A stretch of DNA of 64,000 bases, from positions 1 through 64,000 of the forward strand of contig CAMCZZ010000014.1 of the NCBI GenBank assembly GCA_945888375.1. The letters run 5' to 3'. This document shows, piece after piece, positions 1 to 7,195 of this stretch. A program made the translations under genes and the position numbers. This DNA is from Akkermansia muciniphila (GTDB taxonomy: Bacteria > Verrucomicrobiota > Verrucomicrobiia > Opitutales > Opitutaceae). The notes beneath the pieces are model-generated. The model saw nothing but the letters and a program-made list of their open reading frames with translations. It was not told the origin of the DNA and did not search any database. Every line of letters starts with the position of its first letter. Within the stretch, counting starts at the first letter, position 1.

Positions 1-120
1 CTTTTTCCAGTTGTAGATCGTCTGGCGGCTGACGCCGAGCAGTCCGGCAAGGGTGCTCCATTGCGTCGAGCCATTGACTTTACCTTGGGCGGTGGCGGGT
101 GGGGTGGCGGGTTGTTTCAT
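1..120 (-). CDS. N-terminal part of a helix-turn-helix protein (runs off the left edge)
   Basis: Reading the minus strand from an ATG at 120 gives 40 codons open to the edge. They begin MKQPATPPATAQGKVNGSTQ and continue into a segment with residues TLAGLLGVSRQTIYNWKK. The last part looks like a DNA-binding helix-turn-helix of the type found in excisionase-like, terminase-small-subunit-like and MerR-like proteins (Leu-Gly-Val-Ser turn, then Arg-Gln-Thr recognition helix). The rest of the protein is outside the window, so the family cannot be fixed. Its place inside a likely integrated island fits an element-encoded regulator, but that is inference. Confidence 0.5.
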   Translation of the reverse strand, partial: MKQPATPPATAQGKVNGSTQWSTLAGLLGVSRQTIYNWKK

Positions 121-231
121 TTGTAAATGAACCGGCGGAAAGTTATTCTTGGAAATTGTTAATTGGTTGCATTACCTGATCCCCTGCCTGAGTGTGATAA
201 CTTTCTTGCCCCCCCTTATCCGCCCGAGAGG

Positions 232-516
232 TCATAGACCCCGCTCCGGATTCCAAGCCAAGGCCACAAGGTCGTCGGCAATCTCAAGGTCGCCGGGCTT
301 GGCGTTGTCGCGTAGCCTCGAAGCAAGATCGCTCATGCGCTTCACACGTTCGGAGTGCTCCTTGATCATGGCGCGCTTCCGTGTGGTGAGCAGTTCGCTT
401 GCGGATTGAGCCTGGGCGGCGAATGCGTCGCGGTCACCGGCGGCGATGATGATGAAGCTACCGTTGGCTCGGGCAAGATCGAGGGCTTTTCGGGTCGGCT
501 TAGGCGCGGCGCTCAT
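232..516 (-). CDS. Small hypothetical protein, mostly alpha-helical
   Basis: 94 codons starting MSAAPKPTRKALDLARANGS. The middle (about residues 30-75) is rich in Lys, Arg, Glu and Ala in a pattern that suggests helices or a short coiled coil. I recognise no family. It lies between the helix-turn-helix fragment and the GNAT-like gene on the same strand, with about 110 nt on the left and 80 nt on the right. It may be a genuine accessory gene, but the overlapping frames are also open, so confidence is moderate. Confidence 0.4.
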   Translation of the reverse strand: MSAAPKPTRKALDLARANGSFIIIAAGDRDAFAAQAQSASELLTTRKRAMIKEHSERVKRMSDLASRLRDNAKPGDLEIADDLVALAWNPERGL

Positions 517-596
517 ACAAAGGTGCTACCTGTCAAAAACGCGAGCGCCGGCCGGGCGACAGCCCCGCAGTCGGTATCGCGCTCGTCATCTCGCCC

Positions 597-1478
597 TTAT
601 GCCGGCGTCAGCCGTAGATGGACGCGGATCTGACGCCGAATTGCGCGACATCCGCAGCGTCGGGCGAAATTGACCGTCTCCCGATCCTTGCCCGGCTGGC
701 AACTGAAGCGAAACGAAGTGAAACCGGCCGCCTGCCCGACCATGGATATCGCATCCAGTAGCCTCAGATTGATCGACGAGGACGAAGCCATGTAGTCCGG
801 GGCCACTACTCGGTTTTCAATGTAAAAGCGCCCATTGTCGGCCGAGATCGTCAAGATCGCCCCGACTATACGATCCTGCTCGGTGCACACCATGCAGAGA
901 CGCGGATCATAACGCCGAGAGAGCCGGGCGCGCGCCCGTTCTTCATCCATCAGCCCGTGAGCCGCCACCATGGAGGAAACAGGTGCATGATCGTCTTCCC
1001 GCAGGGGCCGGACGACAAAACGTTCCGCATGCTCCCGGGCGCGCCTCAAAAGAGGCGAGATCCTCTCGCGAAATGTGAGGACGTTGCCCTCATAAAAAAC
1101 GTCTTCTTGGAAAATGCGCGCGCCCCGCGACTCCAACCAAGGAACGTCGGGGGATTCGCCGGTGAAACTAAACGCGATGGTATGGGCGCCAAGCTCTCGG
1201 GTCAAAGCTCCCGCGGCATCGAGCAGAGCCTCGTGCGCCGCCCCGCCGCGCCAGGCGGGACGAACGGAAAGCAGGCACGACACGATCCCCGATGGAGAAT
1301 CCGGTTCGAGTATCAGCACGCCGCCGACAAGCCGTTCCGGTTCTTTTGCCACCAGCACCAGAGGGCGGAAAGCGCCTATGGGGCCGGTGGCTTTAAAGAT
1401 GGTCTTCAGCCGGGGAATCTCATCCGGCCAAGGCGGTCTCAATTCCAATCCCGGCGGAAGCATCGGAAGCGCCGTCAT
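597..1478 (-). CDS. Tandem GNAT-like N-acetyltransferase protein
   Basis: A 293-residue protein that reads as two GNAT-type folds in a row. The N-terminal half (about 10-140) has the pattern LVAKEPERLVGGVLILEP followed by a segment like the acetyl-CoA-binding beta4-alpha3 region (SVRPAWRGGAAHEALLDAAG). The C-terminal half (about 150-290) repeats this with VCTEQDRIVGAILTIS and a later hydrophobic helix. The acceptor substrate is unknown. Its ATG overlaps the end of the upstream fusion gene by 4 nt (ATGA), so the two are probably co-translated, and it may modify the same surface molecule. Family assignment is by pattern only. Confidence 0.6.
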   Translation of the reverse strand: MTALPMLPPGLELRPPWPDEIPRLKTIFKATGPIGAFRPLVLVAKEPERLVGGVLILEPDSPSGIVSCLLSVRPAWRGGAAHEALLDAAGALTRELGAHTIAFSFTGESPDVPWLESRGARIFQEDVFYEGNVLTFRERISPLLRRAREHAERFVVRPLREDDHAPVSSMVAAHGLMDEERARARLSRRYDPRLCMVCTEQDRIVGAILTISADNGRFYIENRVVAPDYMASSSSINLRLLDAISMVGQAAGFTSFRFSCQPGKDRETVNFARRCGCRAIRRQIRVHLRLTPA

Positions 1479-4201
1479 GACACGCCCTCCTTTTGCCGAT
1501 GCAGCGAGGGATCGACACAGGCGGCCATTGCACCCGGATTGGGCAGAAGGTCGCCAAGGAAGGCCGCCAACTCGGCCGCCACGGTCGCCGGCTCGCGCAA
1601 CAGCCGCGCATGCCGCACGCGGAACAGCGGGCGGCCGTTTTTTTCGGCCCAGGCGAGTATCTCGTCACGATGACCGGCAAGCATGGCCGCTCGCTCCGCG
1701 AAGGGCGGAAGCACCCGGGCGGGCTGCTCGGCCAAGATCATGGCCTCTTGGGATCGACATATCTCCTCCACCTGACGATCGACCCAGATGATCTTGCAAG
1801 GCAGCGAGGCGGGGACGAACGGCAGTTGAGATGAAACGACTTTCACGGCATGTCCCGCGGCTTCGAGCAGGCGCTCCGGATGGCGGTGAAGCTGTTTCAC
1901 CGGCTCCCATTCGAAAAATCCCTTCGGATTATGCCGATCGGCCACCCGGATACCGTCCGATTTCACCGGAATCCCGCCGGCGACCAGCATTTGCATCAAA
2001 AGCGAAGTGCCGGAGCGGGGCAGTCCCGATACGATCACCGCGCTTGCCAGATTTTTGGAGAGGGCGGGCGCGGTCTTCACCGGAGGCGCACAACGCGTTT
2101 GCGGCGCACCATCCCGCCGCCTCAGGTTTCGCCTCCGATACAGCTCGCTGAGACGGCTAGCGGAAGCCTCGCGCACTTGTCGGACCATATCGGAGTTTAC
2201 GACCGCCTTTTCGGTTTCGTCCTCCTCAAGAACTCCGGAGAAATCGAAATCGTCGAACGACAGGACGGTCCGGGGCGAGGCATCCGCGGACGACAGGGGC
2301 GACCACCTCGCCGTCCGCCTGCCGTTCGGCGCGAACACGGTGGGCCGCAGGTCATAGGCGCGCGCAAAACAAGCGGAAGCGTCCTCATGCCTTCCCCGGT
2401 TCTGTAGGATTTGTCCGAGACTAAAATGGGCGAGCGCCCAGGACGGAGCGACCGCGGCAAGATCGAACGCCAGGCGCTCGGCTTCTTCCAGCCGCCCCGC
2501 CCGCAGCAGGGACCGCAAGAGTAGCATGCGTGCCCGGGCGGATGCGGGGCATTGCTCCAGCCACTGAGCCGCAACCTCTTCCGCTTCGCTCCAACGTTCG
2601 AGATGCAACAACGCCAACCCGAGGAGAGCAAATCGCCGTTCTGGCGGCAGGGAGCGGCCGGCATCGCTTCGCAGCAATTCGACCGTCTGGACGTGATCGC
2701 CCAGCCGAATCGCAAACTCCGCCACGGTCGCGATCGCATCTGGTTGCCCGGGAAGGTAGTCGCGCACGGTCGCCAAGGTGAGTCGCGCCTCCGCCTTCAA
2801 CCCGAGCCCGATTTGGCAACGAGCCAGAGGCACGGCGATATGCACGGACTCGGGGTTATGAAAATAGGCCTCCTCGAAGTATCCCAAAGCCTCCGTCAAC
2901 CGGTCGGCATGGAGCAGGGCGTGCCCCAGATTCCACGCGTTTTCACGACGGGTGAGTTCCTCGGCGTTGTCGAAAGGGTCGTCGCCCATCGAGACATACC
3001 CGAGTTCCTGGAACGTGCGCAGCAACTCGCGCTGGTCCAGCTTGGTGACATCGTGGGCCGGGAGCGGAGAGATCGGATCCTCCCGTTCCCAAGAAGCGAT
3101 CAGGGTCGGTGTCACCGTGGTGCGAAGGGCTTCGGTCAGCACCGCGCCTGGCATGTCCCGCCCCACAGGCAATCCGGCGGCATGCAACAAACTCGGCGCG
3201 ATGTCGAACAAGGTGGCCGAGCCGAGCCCTATCCCGCCTTCGCGAAAAAGCGGGCCCGCCGCCGCAAGGATGCCAGTGGGCCTGTGCCAGGCCGCGATCC
3301 CGGCGGTAATGGACGGGGTGTGCGCCAATCGCTCCTCCCCGGACAGAAACCCATGATCCGAGACCAGCATCACGGACGTTTCAGGTCCGAGCCGCGCCAG
3401 CAGATCTCCCATGAGCAAATCCTGCAATTCGTAGGCCCGGTCCAAGACCTGCCGATAGAGGCGAAAATCCGCGTCGCCGACCCCCGGCATTTGCGGAGGG
3501 GCATATTCGGCGAAATCGTGGCAGATCCAATCTATGAAATGGAAATAAACGGCGAGAAAATCGACGGGCTGGCTGGAGGCTATGTCGATGGCCGCATTGT
3601 GGATGCTGTAGAGTTCGGAAAGGTGCTTCAGAAGCCGTTGCGCCCGGGCGTCCCTGGCGAGGCGCTCTGGATTCAGATCGGCCGAAAACCACGTCAGCAA
3701 ACTTTGCTCAACCTCATTCGGAGCGACGCGACACCCTTCCAAATCACTCGTCATCCGCGCCGGAAACACCGCGCCGGGTGCGAGTTTTCCCTCCTTGCCG
3801 GTGAAGCGGCCGAAAGCCTCGGATACGCAGACCCCGTTGACCGGTTCCGCCGGGTGCGAAGCGAACCAACCCGCGACGTGGGAAGACCGGCCCTGCTCGG
3901 AGAAAATGCGCCAAAGCGGTTTGCGGCGACGCGCGTGGCTGGAGATCGGCTGGATGGAGGTCGTGGCCGCATTCCATTCGGTAAAGCCTATGATACCATG
4001 CTCGGCCGGATGGTGGCCGGTCGCGATGGTGTTCCATAGCATCGGGGAAAGATAAGGTGGAAAGCTTTTCAAATCCGCGCGAACCCCTCGGTTCAGGAGA
4101 CCGGCCAATACAGGCATGCGACCTTGCCGGAGTAGAGGATCTATGACGCTCCAATCGGCGCCATCCCACCCCAGCAGGAGAATTTTGGCTTTCGACGACA
4201 T
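1475..4201 (-). CDS. Alkaline-phosphatase-superfamily phosphodiesterase + TPR + sulfotransferase fusion
   Basis: A 908-residue, three-part protein. Residues 1-380 are a type I phosphodiesterase/nucleotide-pyrophosphatase-like alkaline-phosphatase fold: GWDGADW near residue 12, a PPYLSPMLWNTIATG nucleophile region, HFIDWICHDF, and the metal-binding VSDHGF near residue 282. Residues 415-650 are TPR-like helical repeats. Residues 720-908 are a sulfotransferase with a PAPS-binding GLPRSGTS loop near residue 726. No signal peptide is visible, so it is likely cytoplasmic. It overlaps the GNAT-like gene by 4 nt and follows a PEP-CTERM gene and its terminator. A role in phospho-, nucleotidyl- or sulfo-modification of a surface glycan is inference. 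The domain calls are good; the substrate is unknown. Confidence 0.8.
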   Translation of the reverse strand: MSSKAKILLLGWDGADWSVIDPLLRQGRMPVLAGLLNRGVRADLKSFPPYLSPMLWNTIATGHHPAEHGIIGFTEWNAATTSIQPISSHARRRKPLWRIFSEQGRSSHVAGWFASHPAEPVNGVCVSEAFGRFTGKEGKLAPGAVFPARMTSDLEGCRVAPNEVEQSLLTWFSADLNPERLARDARAQRLLKHLSELYSIHNAAIDIASSQPVDFLAVYFHFIDWICHDFAEYAPPQMPGVGDADFRLYRQVLDRAYELQDLLMGDLLARLGPETSVMLVSDHGFLSGEERLAHTPSITAGIAAWHRPTGILAAAGPLFREGGIGLGSATLFDIAPSLLHAAGLPVGRDMPGAVLTEALRTTVTPTLIASWEREDPISPLPAHDVTKLDQRELLRTFQELGYVSMGDDPFDNAEELTRRENAWNLGHALLHADRLTEALGYFEEAYFHNPESVHIAVPLARCQIGLGLKAEARLTLATVRDYLPGQPDAIATVAEFAIRLGDHVQTVELLRSDAGRSLPPERRFALLGLALLHLERWSEAEEVAAQWLEQCPASARARMLLLRSLLRAGRLEEAERLAFDLAAVAPSWALAHFSLGQILQNRGRHEDASACFARAYDLRPTVFAPNGRRTARWSPLSSADASPRTVLSFDDFDFSGVLEEDETEKAVVNSDMVRQVREASASRLSELYRRRNLRRRDGAPQTRCAPPVKTAPALSKNLASAVIVSGLPRSGTSLLMQMLVAGGIPVKSDGIRVADRHNPKGFFEWEPVKQLHRHPERLLEAAGHAVKVVSSQLPFVPASLPCKIIWVDRQVEEICRSQEAMILAEQPARVLPPFAERAAMLAGHRDEILAWAEKNGRPLFRVRHARLLREPATVAAELAAFLGDLLPNPGAMAACVDPSLHRQKEGVS

Positions 4202-4219
4202 TCGGATTCCGATGCAGGG

Positions 4220-4251
4220 AAAAGCCCGGCTCCAATCAAAGGGAGCCGGGC
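4220..4251 (-). terminator. Rho-independent terminator after the PEP-CTERM gene
   Basis: A perfect 10-bp stem (GCCCGGCTCC / GGAGCCGGGC) with an 8-nt loop, followed on the minus strand by four T. It sits between the PEP-CTERM stop (4286) and the fusion-gene start (4201). It could end the PEP-CTERM transcript or act as a leaky attenuator for the fusion gene only 18 nt further on. Confidence 0.8.
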
Positions 4252-4285
4252 CTTGGCTAAGTTCTGCTAAAATCGCGGAGCGAAA

Positions 4286-4908
4286 TCAGGCGGCGCGTTT
4301 TTGACGGCGACCGAAGGCGGCGACACCGCCCGCGAGGAGGGCGGCCATGGCCGCGGCGCTCGCCGGTTCGGGAATGGCGCTGGTCTGTCCCGCTAGGATG
4401 GCACCATCGGAATTGTAGCCGAAAGCGAGCAACTGGAGCGTGTTGGCCGCATCGTTATAATTGATCTTTACCCAAGCCTGGGCTTGATCAAAGTTAAATA
4501 TGCCGAGGTAACCCACGCCGTCGTTGGGGGAGTTCCACGAACCAACCCCCATGAATTCTAAAGTGGCATAGGGCGACATTCCGTTGCCGAAACTCAGAGG
4601 TTCACCTTCGGCCAGCTTGATCGCTCTTCCTGATGCAGTGGGGTTAAACCATACGTTTCTCGCCTCGACATAGAGACTATCGTTCAATTCAGGCTTGCCG
4701 CCAGAGATGATCTTGAGATCGGTGCCAAAGATGGGCGACGTCGAGGCCGACATGGAATCGAAATCGAGGTAGATGCTGCCGGGCGTCGTTGTGGAGAAGC
4801 TAAGGCCCGCCGAGGAAACATCGGCGGAAAAGAACGCGGCTTGCGCGGACTGCGAAGCGGCGACGCCAATGGCCGCCGTGATCAGTTTATGAGTAGTTTT
4901 TTATGCAT
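4286..4908 (-). pseudogene. PEP-CTERM surface protein with a frameshifted signal peptide
   Basis: The C-terminus is a textbook PEP-CTERM sorting signal: IPEPASAAAMAALLAGGVAA, then a basic FGRRQKR tail. This signal is recognised by exosortase for export to the envelope or exopolysaccharide layer. The in-frame ATG at 4753 would leave no signal peptide. Upstream in the same frame the translation reads KLITAAIGVAASQSAQAAFF, a good signal peptide, but it lacks a start codon. An ATG at 4908 reads MHKK in another frame, and one more A in the A6 tract (4897-4902) would join the two into a 207-residue precursor. So this is either a real frameshift, a slippage switch, or a sequencing error. The middle region (about residues 45-160) has a beta-rich composition with no named domain. 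Confidence 0.75.
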
Positions 4909-4920
4909 AAAAGGGCTTTT

Positions 4921-4949
4921 TTTGATGTTTTTTTTTTTACTAATGTCAA
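4921..4949 (-). promoter_or_regulatory. Possible promoter with A11 tract for the PEP-CTERM gene
   Basis: A perfect -35 hexamer TTGACA lies at 4949-4944 on the minus strand. It is followed by a spacer holding an uninterrupted run of eleven A (4938-4928). At 17-bp spacing the -10 would be ATCAAA, a poor match. Homopolymer-length change in the spacer could tune expression. The -35 is clear; the promoter as a whole is tentative. Confidence 0.35.
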
Positions 4950-5069
4950 CAATTTAAAAGCGTCCGCATGCAAAAACCTCTGTGGATAGGCTTATGGAAA
5001 GCCAACGCACCCAGGCAATTCCTTGTCGGAACGGAACCAAACTCCAATCACTGCCCGCCAATTTTTGCC

Positions 5070-5252
5070 TCACGGCGCCGGCGTGAATTTCGCGACGTCC
5101 ACGATCACGTGGCCGTCGGTGTCGGTGTTGTCGATGAAGACGCCTTCCGCGCCGTCGGCGGCGAAGGTGTAGGTGCCGAGCGGATACCAGTCGCCTCCGC
5201 CGGTCCGCTGATCGACCTCGTGGGGCTCGCTCGCGCCGGCGTGCAACACCTC
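5070..5252 (-). pseudogene. 3' remnant of a golvesin/xanthan-lyase-type carbohydrate-binding domain gene
   Basis: Minus-strand reading to a TGA at 5070-5072 gives HAGASEPHEVDQRTGGGDWY, then a stretch with residues PLGTYTFAADGAEGVFI, and finally GHVIVDVAKFTPAP. This matches the end of the golvesin C-terminal-like domain common in Verrucomicrobia and Bacteroidetes secreted enzymes (VDQ, W..LGTY.F, DG.VV.DA..F). No start codon is available, and homology stops where a tRNA 3' fragment begins, so the 5' part of the gene appears to have been cut away by recombination. Confidence 0.55.
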
Positions 5253-5280
5253 GTGGGTTTGATTCCCATCTGCTCCACCA
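5253..5280 (+). tRNA. 3'-terminal fragment of a tRNA gene (putative attachment site)
   Basis: The 28 nt form a T arm and acceptor 3' half: stem GTGGG, loop TTTGATT, stem CCCAT, then CTGCTCC, discriminator A and an encoded CCA. The spacing is exactly that of a tRNA. No matching 5' acceptor GGAGCAG, D arm or anticodon arm precedes it, so this is a fragment and the amino acid cannot be named. Such fragments are left at the distal end of elements integrated into a tRNA 3' end. On this model the chromosome resumes at 5281 and everything to the left, including an intact tRNA beyond the window, belongs to the island. Confidence 0.6.
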
Positions 5281-5425
5281 GATTTTACGACCGCGGCGGA
5301 GGTGAAATTCAGGCAACGCCGGGGCTTGGTCCGGCCTTTGCTGTTGTGCGGGGCGGCCTTCCGCCAATTTTCCCCCCGACCTGCACGAACGTCCTGACCC
5401 AGTCTTCCACGATTCCTTTTTTAAT

Positions 5426-5956
5426 ATGAAAAAAATCACCAAGCCCGCCGCCAAGTCCTCCCCGTCCGCGGCCAAGGAGGCCAAGTCCGCCAAGGCCGCC
5501 AGTCCCAAGCCCGCCCCCGCGCCGGTTCGCAAGGCCAAGCCCGCTGCGAAAGCCCCGGTGCTCAAGGTGGCCAAGGCCGCTCCGGCTCCCGCCGTCTTGA
5601 GCGAGTTGGTGCCCGCCCGGCCCAAGCCGACCAAGGCGCCGAAGGTCGTGAAGGCCCCCGCCGCCGAGCCGACGGTCGAGCCCAAGGCCGGGGGCAAGTC
5701 CGCCCCGATCACCATCGTCGCGGTGGTGGACGTCGGTTTCGGCAACGCCTTGACCCTTCGTGGCGAGGGGGCCGGCCTGAGCTGGGACACCGGCCTACCG
5801 CTGGCCTGCGCCGCGGCCAATCGCTGGACGATCTCGCTGCCGGACTCCGCGGCACCGGTGACCTTCAAGTTTTTGGTCAACGACTCAGTCTGGAGCGTGG
5901 GCGAGAACTTCACCCTCGTCGCCGGGGCCAGCGCGGTCTTCTCACCGGCTTTCTGA
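5426..5956 (+). CDS. Basic Ala/Lys/Pro-rich tail + carbohydrate-binding-like beta domain
   Basis: Residues 1-95 are a low-complexity, histone-H1-like Lys/Ala/Pro tail (MKKITKPAAKSSPSAAKEAK and similar). Residues 97-176 form a compact domain with the pattern VDVGFGNALTLRGEG, LSWDTGLPL, and FKFLVNDSVWSVGENFTL. This resembles CBM20/CBM48-type starch- or glycogen-binding modules of AMPK-beta-like proteins. There is no signal peptide, so a cytoplasmic role in glycogen or nucleoid binding is possible, but this is inference. The start ATG has no clear Shine-Dalgarno site. The 3' end overlaps the convergent acyltransferase gene by 15 nt. Confidence 0.7.
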   Translation: MKKITKPAAKSSPSAAKEAKSAKAASPKPAPAPVRKAKPAAKAPVLKVAKAAPAPAVLSELVPARPKPTKAPKVVKAPAAEPTVEPKAGGKSAPITIVAVVDVGFGNALTLRGEGAGLSWDTGLPLACAAANRWTISLPDSAAPVTFKFLVNDSVWSVGENFTLVAGASAVFSPAF

Positions 5957-6658
5957 GGCTGGCGCGGCGGGCGCGTCGGCATTCAGCTCCTGCAGTGCGC
6001 GCTCCAACTCGGCCTGGCTGTTTTCGCCGCGCAGCTGGCTGGCGGGTAGCTCGCGCAGCCGCAGGTGCACCCGGCTGAAAGGGCGGGGCAGGTAAAACTT
6101 ATCCCAACTGGGCAGACGCCACGCGGCCTCAAAGTGCATGCCGACGAGCATAATCGGCACCCCGGCCCGTCGGGCCACGATGGCCGCGCCGGGTTTGCAC
6201 GTGTAGCACGGGCCGCGCGGGCCGTCGGGTGTGATACCGGCGTCGTGGCCCGCGCGCAGAACGGCGATCAGGGCCGACACCGCCTCGCGACCGCCGCGGG
6301 AACTCGAGCCGCGGACGGCGCGCAGGCCCACGCTGTTGAAAAAAGCAGTCAACCAGGCTCCGTCCTTGCTGGTGCTCACCAGCGAGTGCAAGGGACGCTC
6401 CGGCCGAAAGCGCCGCGAGACCTCGGCGGCGGCGAAGAGCCGGTTGTGCCACAGGACAAACAGGCACGGCCCGTCCAGCCCGGCGAGCAAGCGGCGGGAT
6501 TCCCCGGAAAGGGTGATGCGCAGGGTGAGCGTCCAAAGGCGCATCAGGCAACCGGCCAGCCCCGCCAGGCCGCGTTTCCAGCCGTGGATAACCTGGGGCA
6601 CCGGGGCAGACTGATGGGGGGCGGGGGGAGTGGACATGGCGGGACGGGGCACGTTCAA
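5942..6658 (-). CDS. Lysophospholipid acyltransferase family protein (DUF374)
   Basis: 238 residues with the DUF374 pattern: LFVLWHNRLF near residue 67 (in place of the HxxxxD box), LVSTSKDGAW, the block GSSSRGGREA, and ITPDGPRGPCYTCKPGAA. The family transfers acyl chains to lysophospholipid or lipid A-type acceptors at the inner membrane. A hydrophobic helix near residues 30-50 may anchor it. The start overlaps the end of the upstream thioesterase gene by 4 nt (ATGA), so the two form an operon, possibly for lipid remodelling. The precise acceptor is not deducible. Confidence 0.8.
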   Translation of the reverse strand: MNVPRPAMSTPPAPHQSAPVPQVIHGWKRGLAGLAGCLMRLWTLTLRITLSGESRRLLAGLDGPCLFVLWHNRLFAAAEVSRRFRPERPLHSLVSTSKDGAWLTAFFNSVGLRAVRGSSSRGGREAVSALIAVLRAGHDAGITPDGPRGPCYTCKPGAAIVARRAGVPIMLVGMHFEAAWRLPSWDKFYLPRPFSRVHLRLRELPASQLRGENSQAELERALQELNADAPAAPASESR

Positions 6659-7083
6659 CCCGCATCCACCCAGGCAGCCAGCGCGGGCGGCAGCGGGGCG
6701 CGGTCGCGGGTGCGGGCCTCGATGCAGACGTGCTCGGTGCGGGCGAGGGCGGCCCGTTTTTCCGTCGCCGGCGTGGCATCCTGGCCCGGCATGATTTTCC
6801 AGAGGGTGAAGTCGAGGGCGAAGCTGTGCTCGCTCAGGCGCGCGGGCGTGACCTCGATGCGCAGGTGGTCGCCGCAGACCAAGGGGCGGAGATAGGAAGC
6901 TTCGCTTTTGGCGATCGGCACGACCAAGCCGGTATCGGCAAAAAACCTCGCCAGCGGCAAACCGGCGACGGCGAGAGCCTCTTCATAGGCTTCGTGGCAA
7001 ATCGACAGGTAGCGCGCGAAAAAAACCACCCCGGCGGCATCGGTGTCGGCGAAGCGGACGGTGCGGGTGTGCGAGAAAGGCAT
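6655..7083 (-). CDS. Acyl-CoA thioesterase, hot-dog fold (4HBT family)
   Basis: The chosen start (ATG at 7083) gives MPFSHTRTVRFADTDAAGVV, a typical N-terminus for 4-hydroxybenzoyl-CoA-type thioesterases. The Asp in FADTDAAGVVFFARY is the catalytic one, and CHEAYEE follows on the hot-dog helix. A longer reading to 7272 would add 63 unlikely residues and overlap the divergent polX gene. In menaquinone makers this family supplies DHNA-CoA thioesterase, which fits the menB and menG genes elsewhere in the window, but a general acyl-CoA role is equally possible. Confidence 0.75.
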   Translation of the reverse strand: MPFSHTRTVRFADTDAAGVVFFARYLSICHEAYEEALAVAGLPLARFFADTGLVVPIAKSEASYLRPLVCGDHLRIEVTPARLSEHSFALDFTLWKIMPGQDATPATEKRAALARTEHVCIEARTRDRAPLPPALAAWVDAG

Positions 7084-7195
7084 CGGCAAGGCATGACGCA
7101 GGAAGGCGCCGGGTTGAAGGCCGAAAAAACGGGTTGTTTCCGCGCACCACGCGGCCGGAAGTTGACCCAACGCTCCGGCTGGATGCTCTCGCCTG

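Noticed and set aside
2552-4039. 495-codon plus-strand frame opposite the phosphodiesterase fusion
   Set aside because: No domain or plausible start; the opposite strand carries unmistakable motifs.
5200-5280. Complete tRNA gene
   Set aside because: No 5' acceptor strand GGAGCAG, D arm or anticodon arm could be found in the preceding 80 nt.
4954-5982. Long minus-strand open frame (342 codons) with a WWSRWESNPRG-like stretch
   Set aside because: It runs antisense through the 5426-5956 gene, and the peptide is the well-known by-product of translating the complement of a tRNA 3' end.
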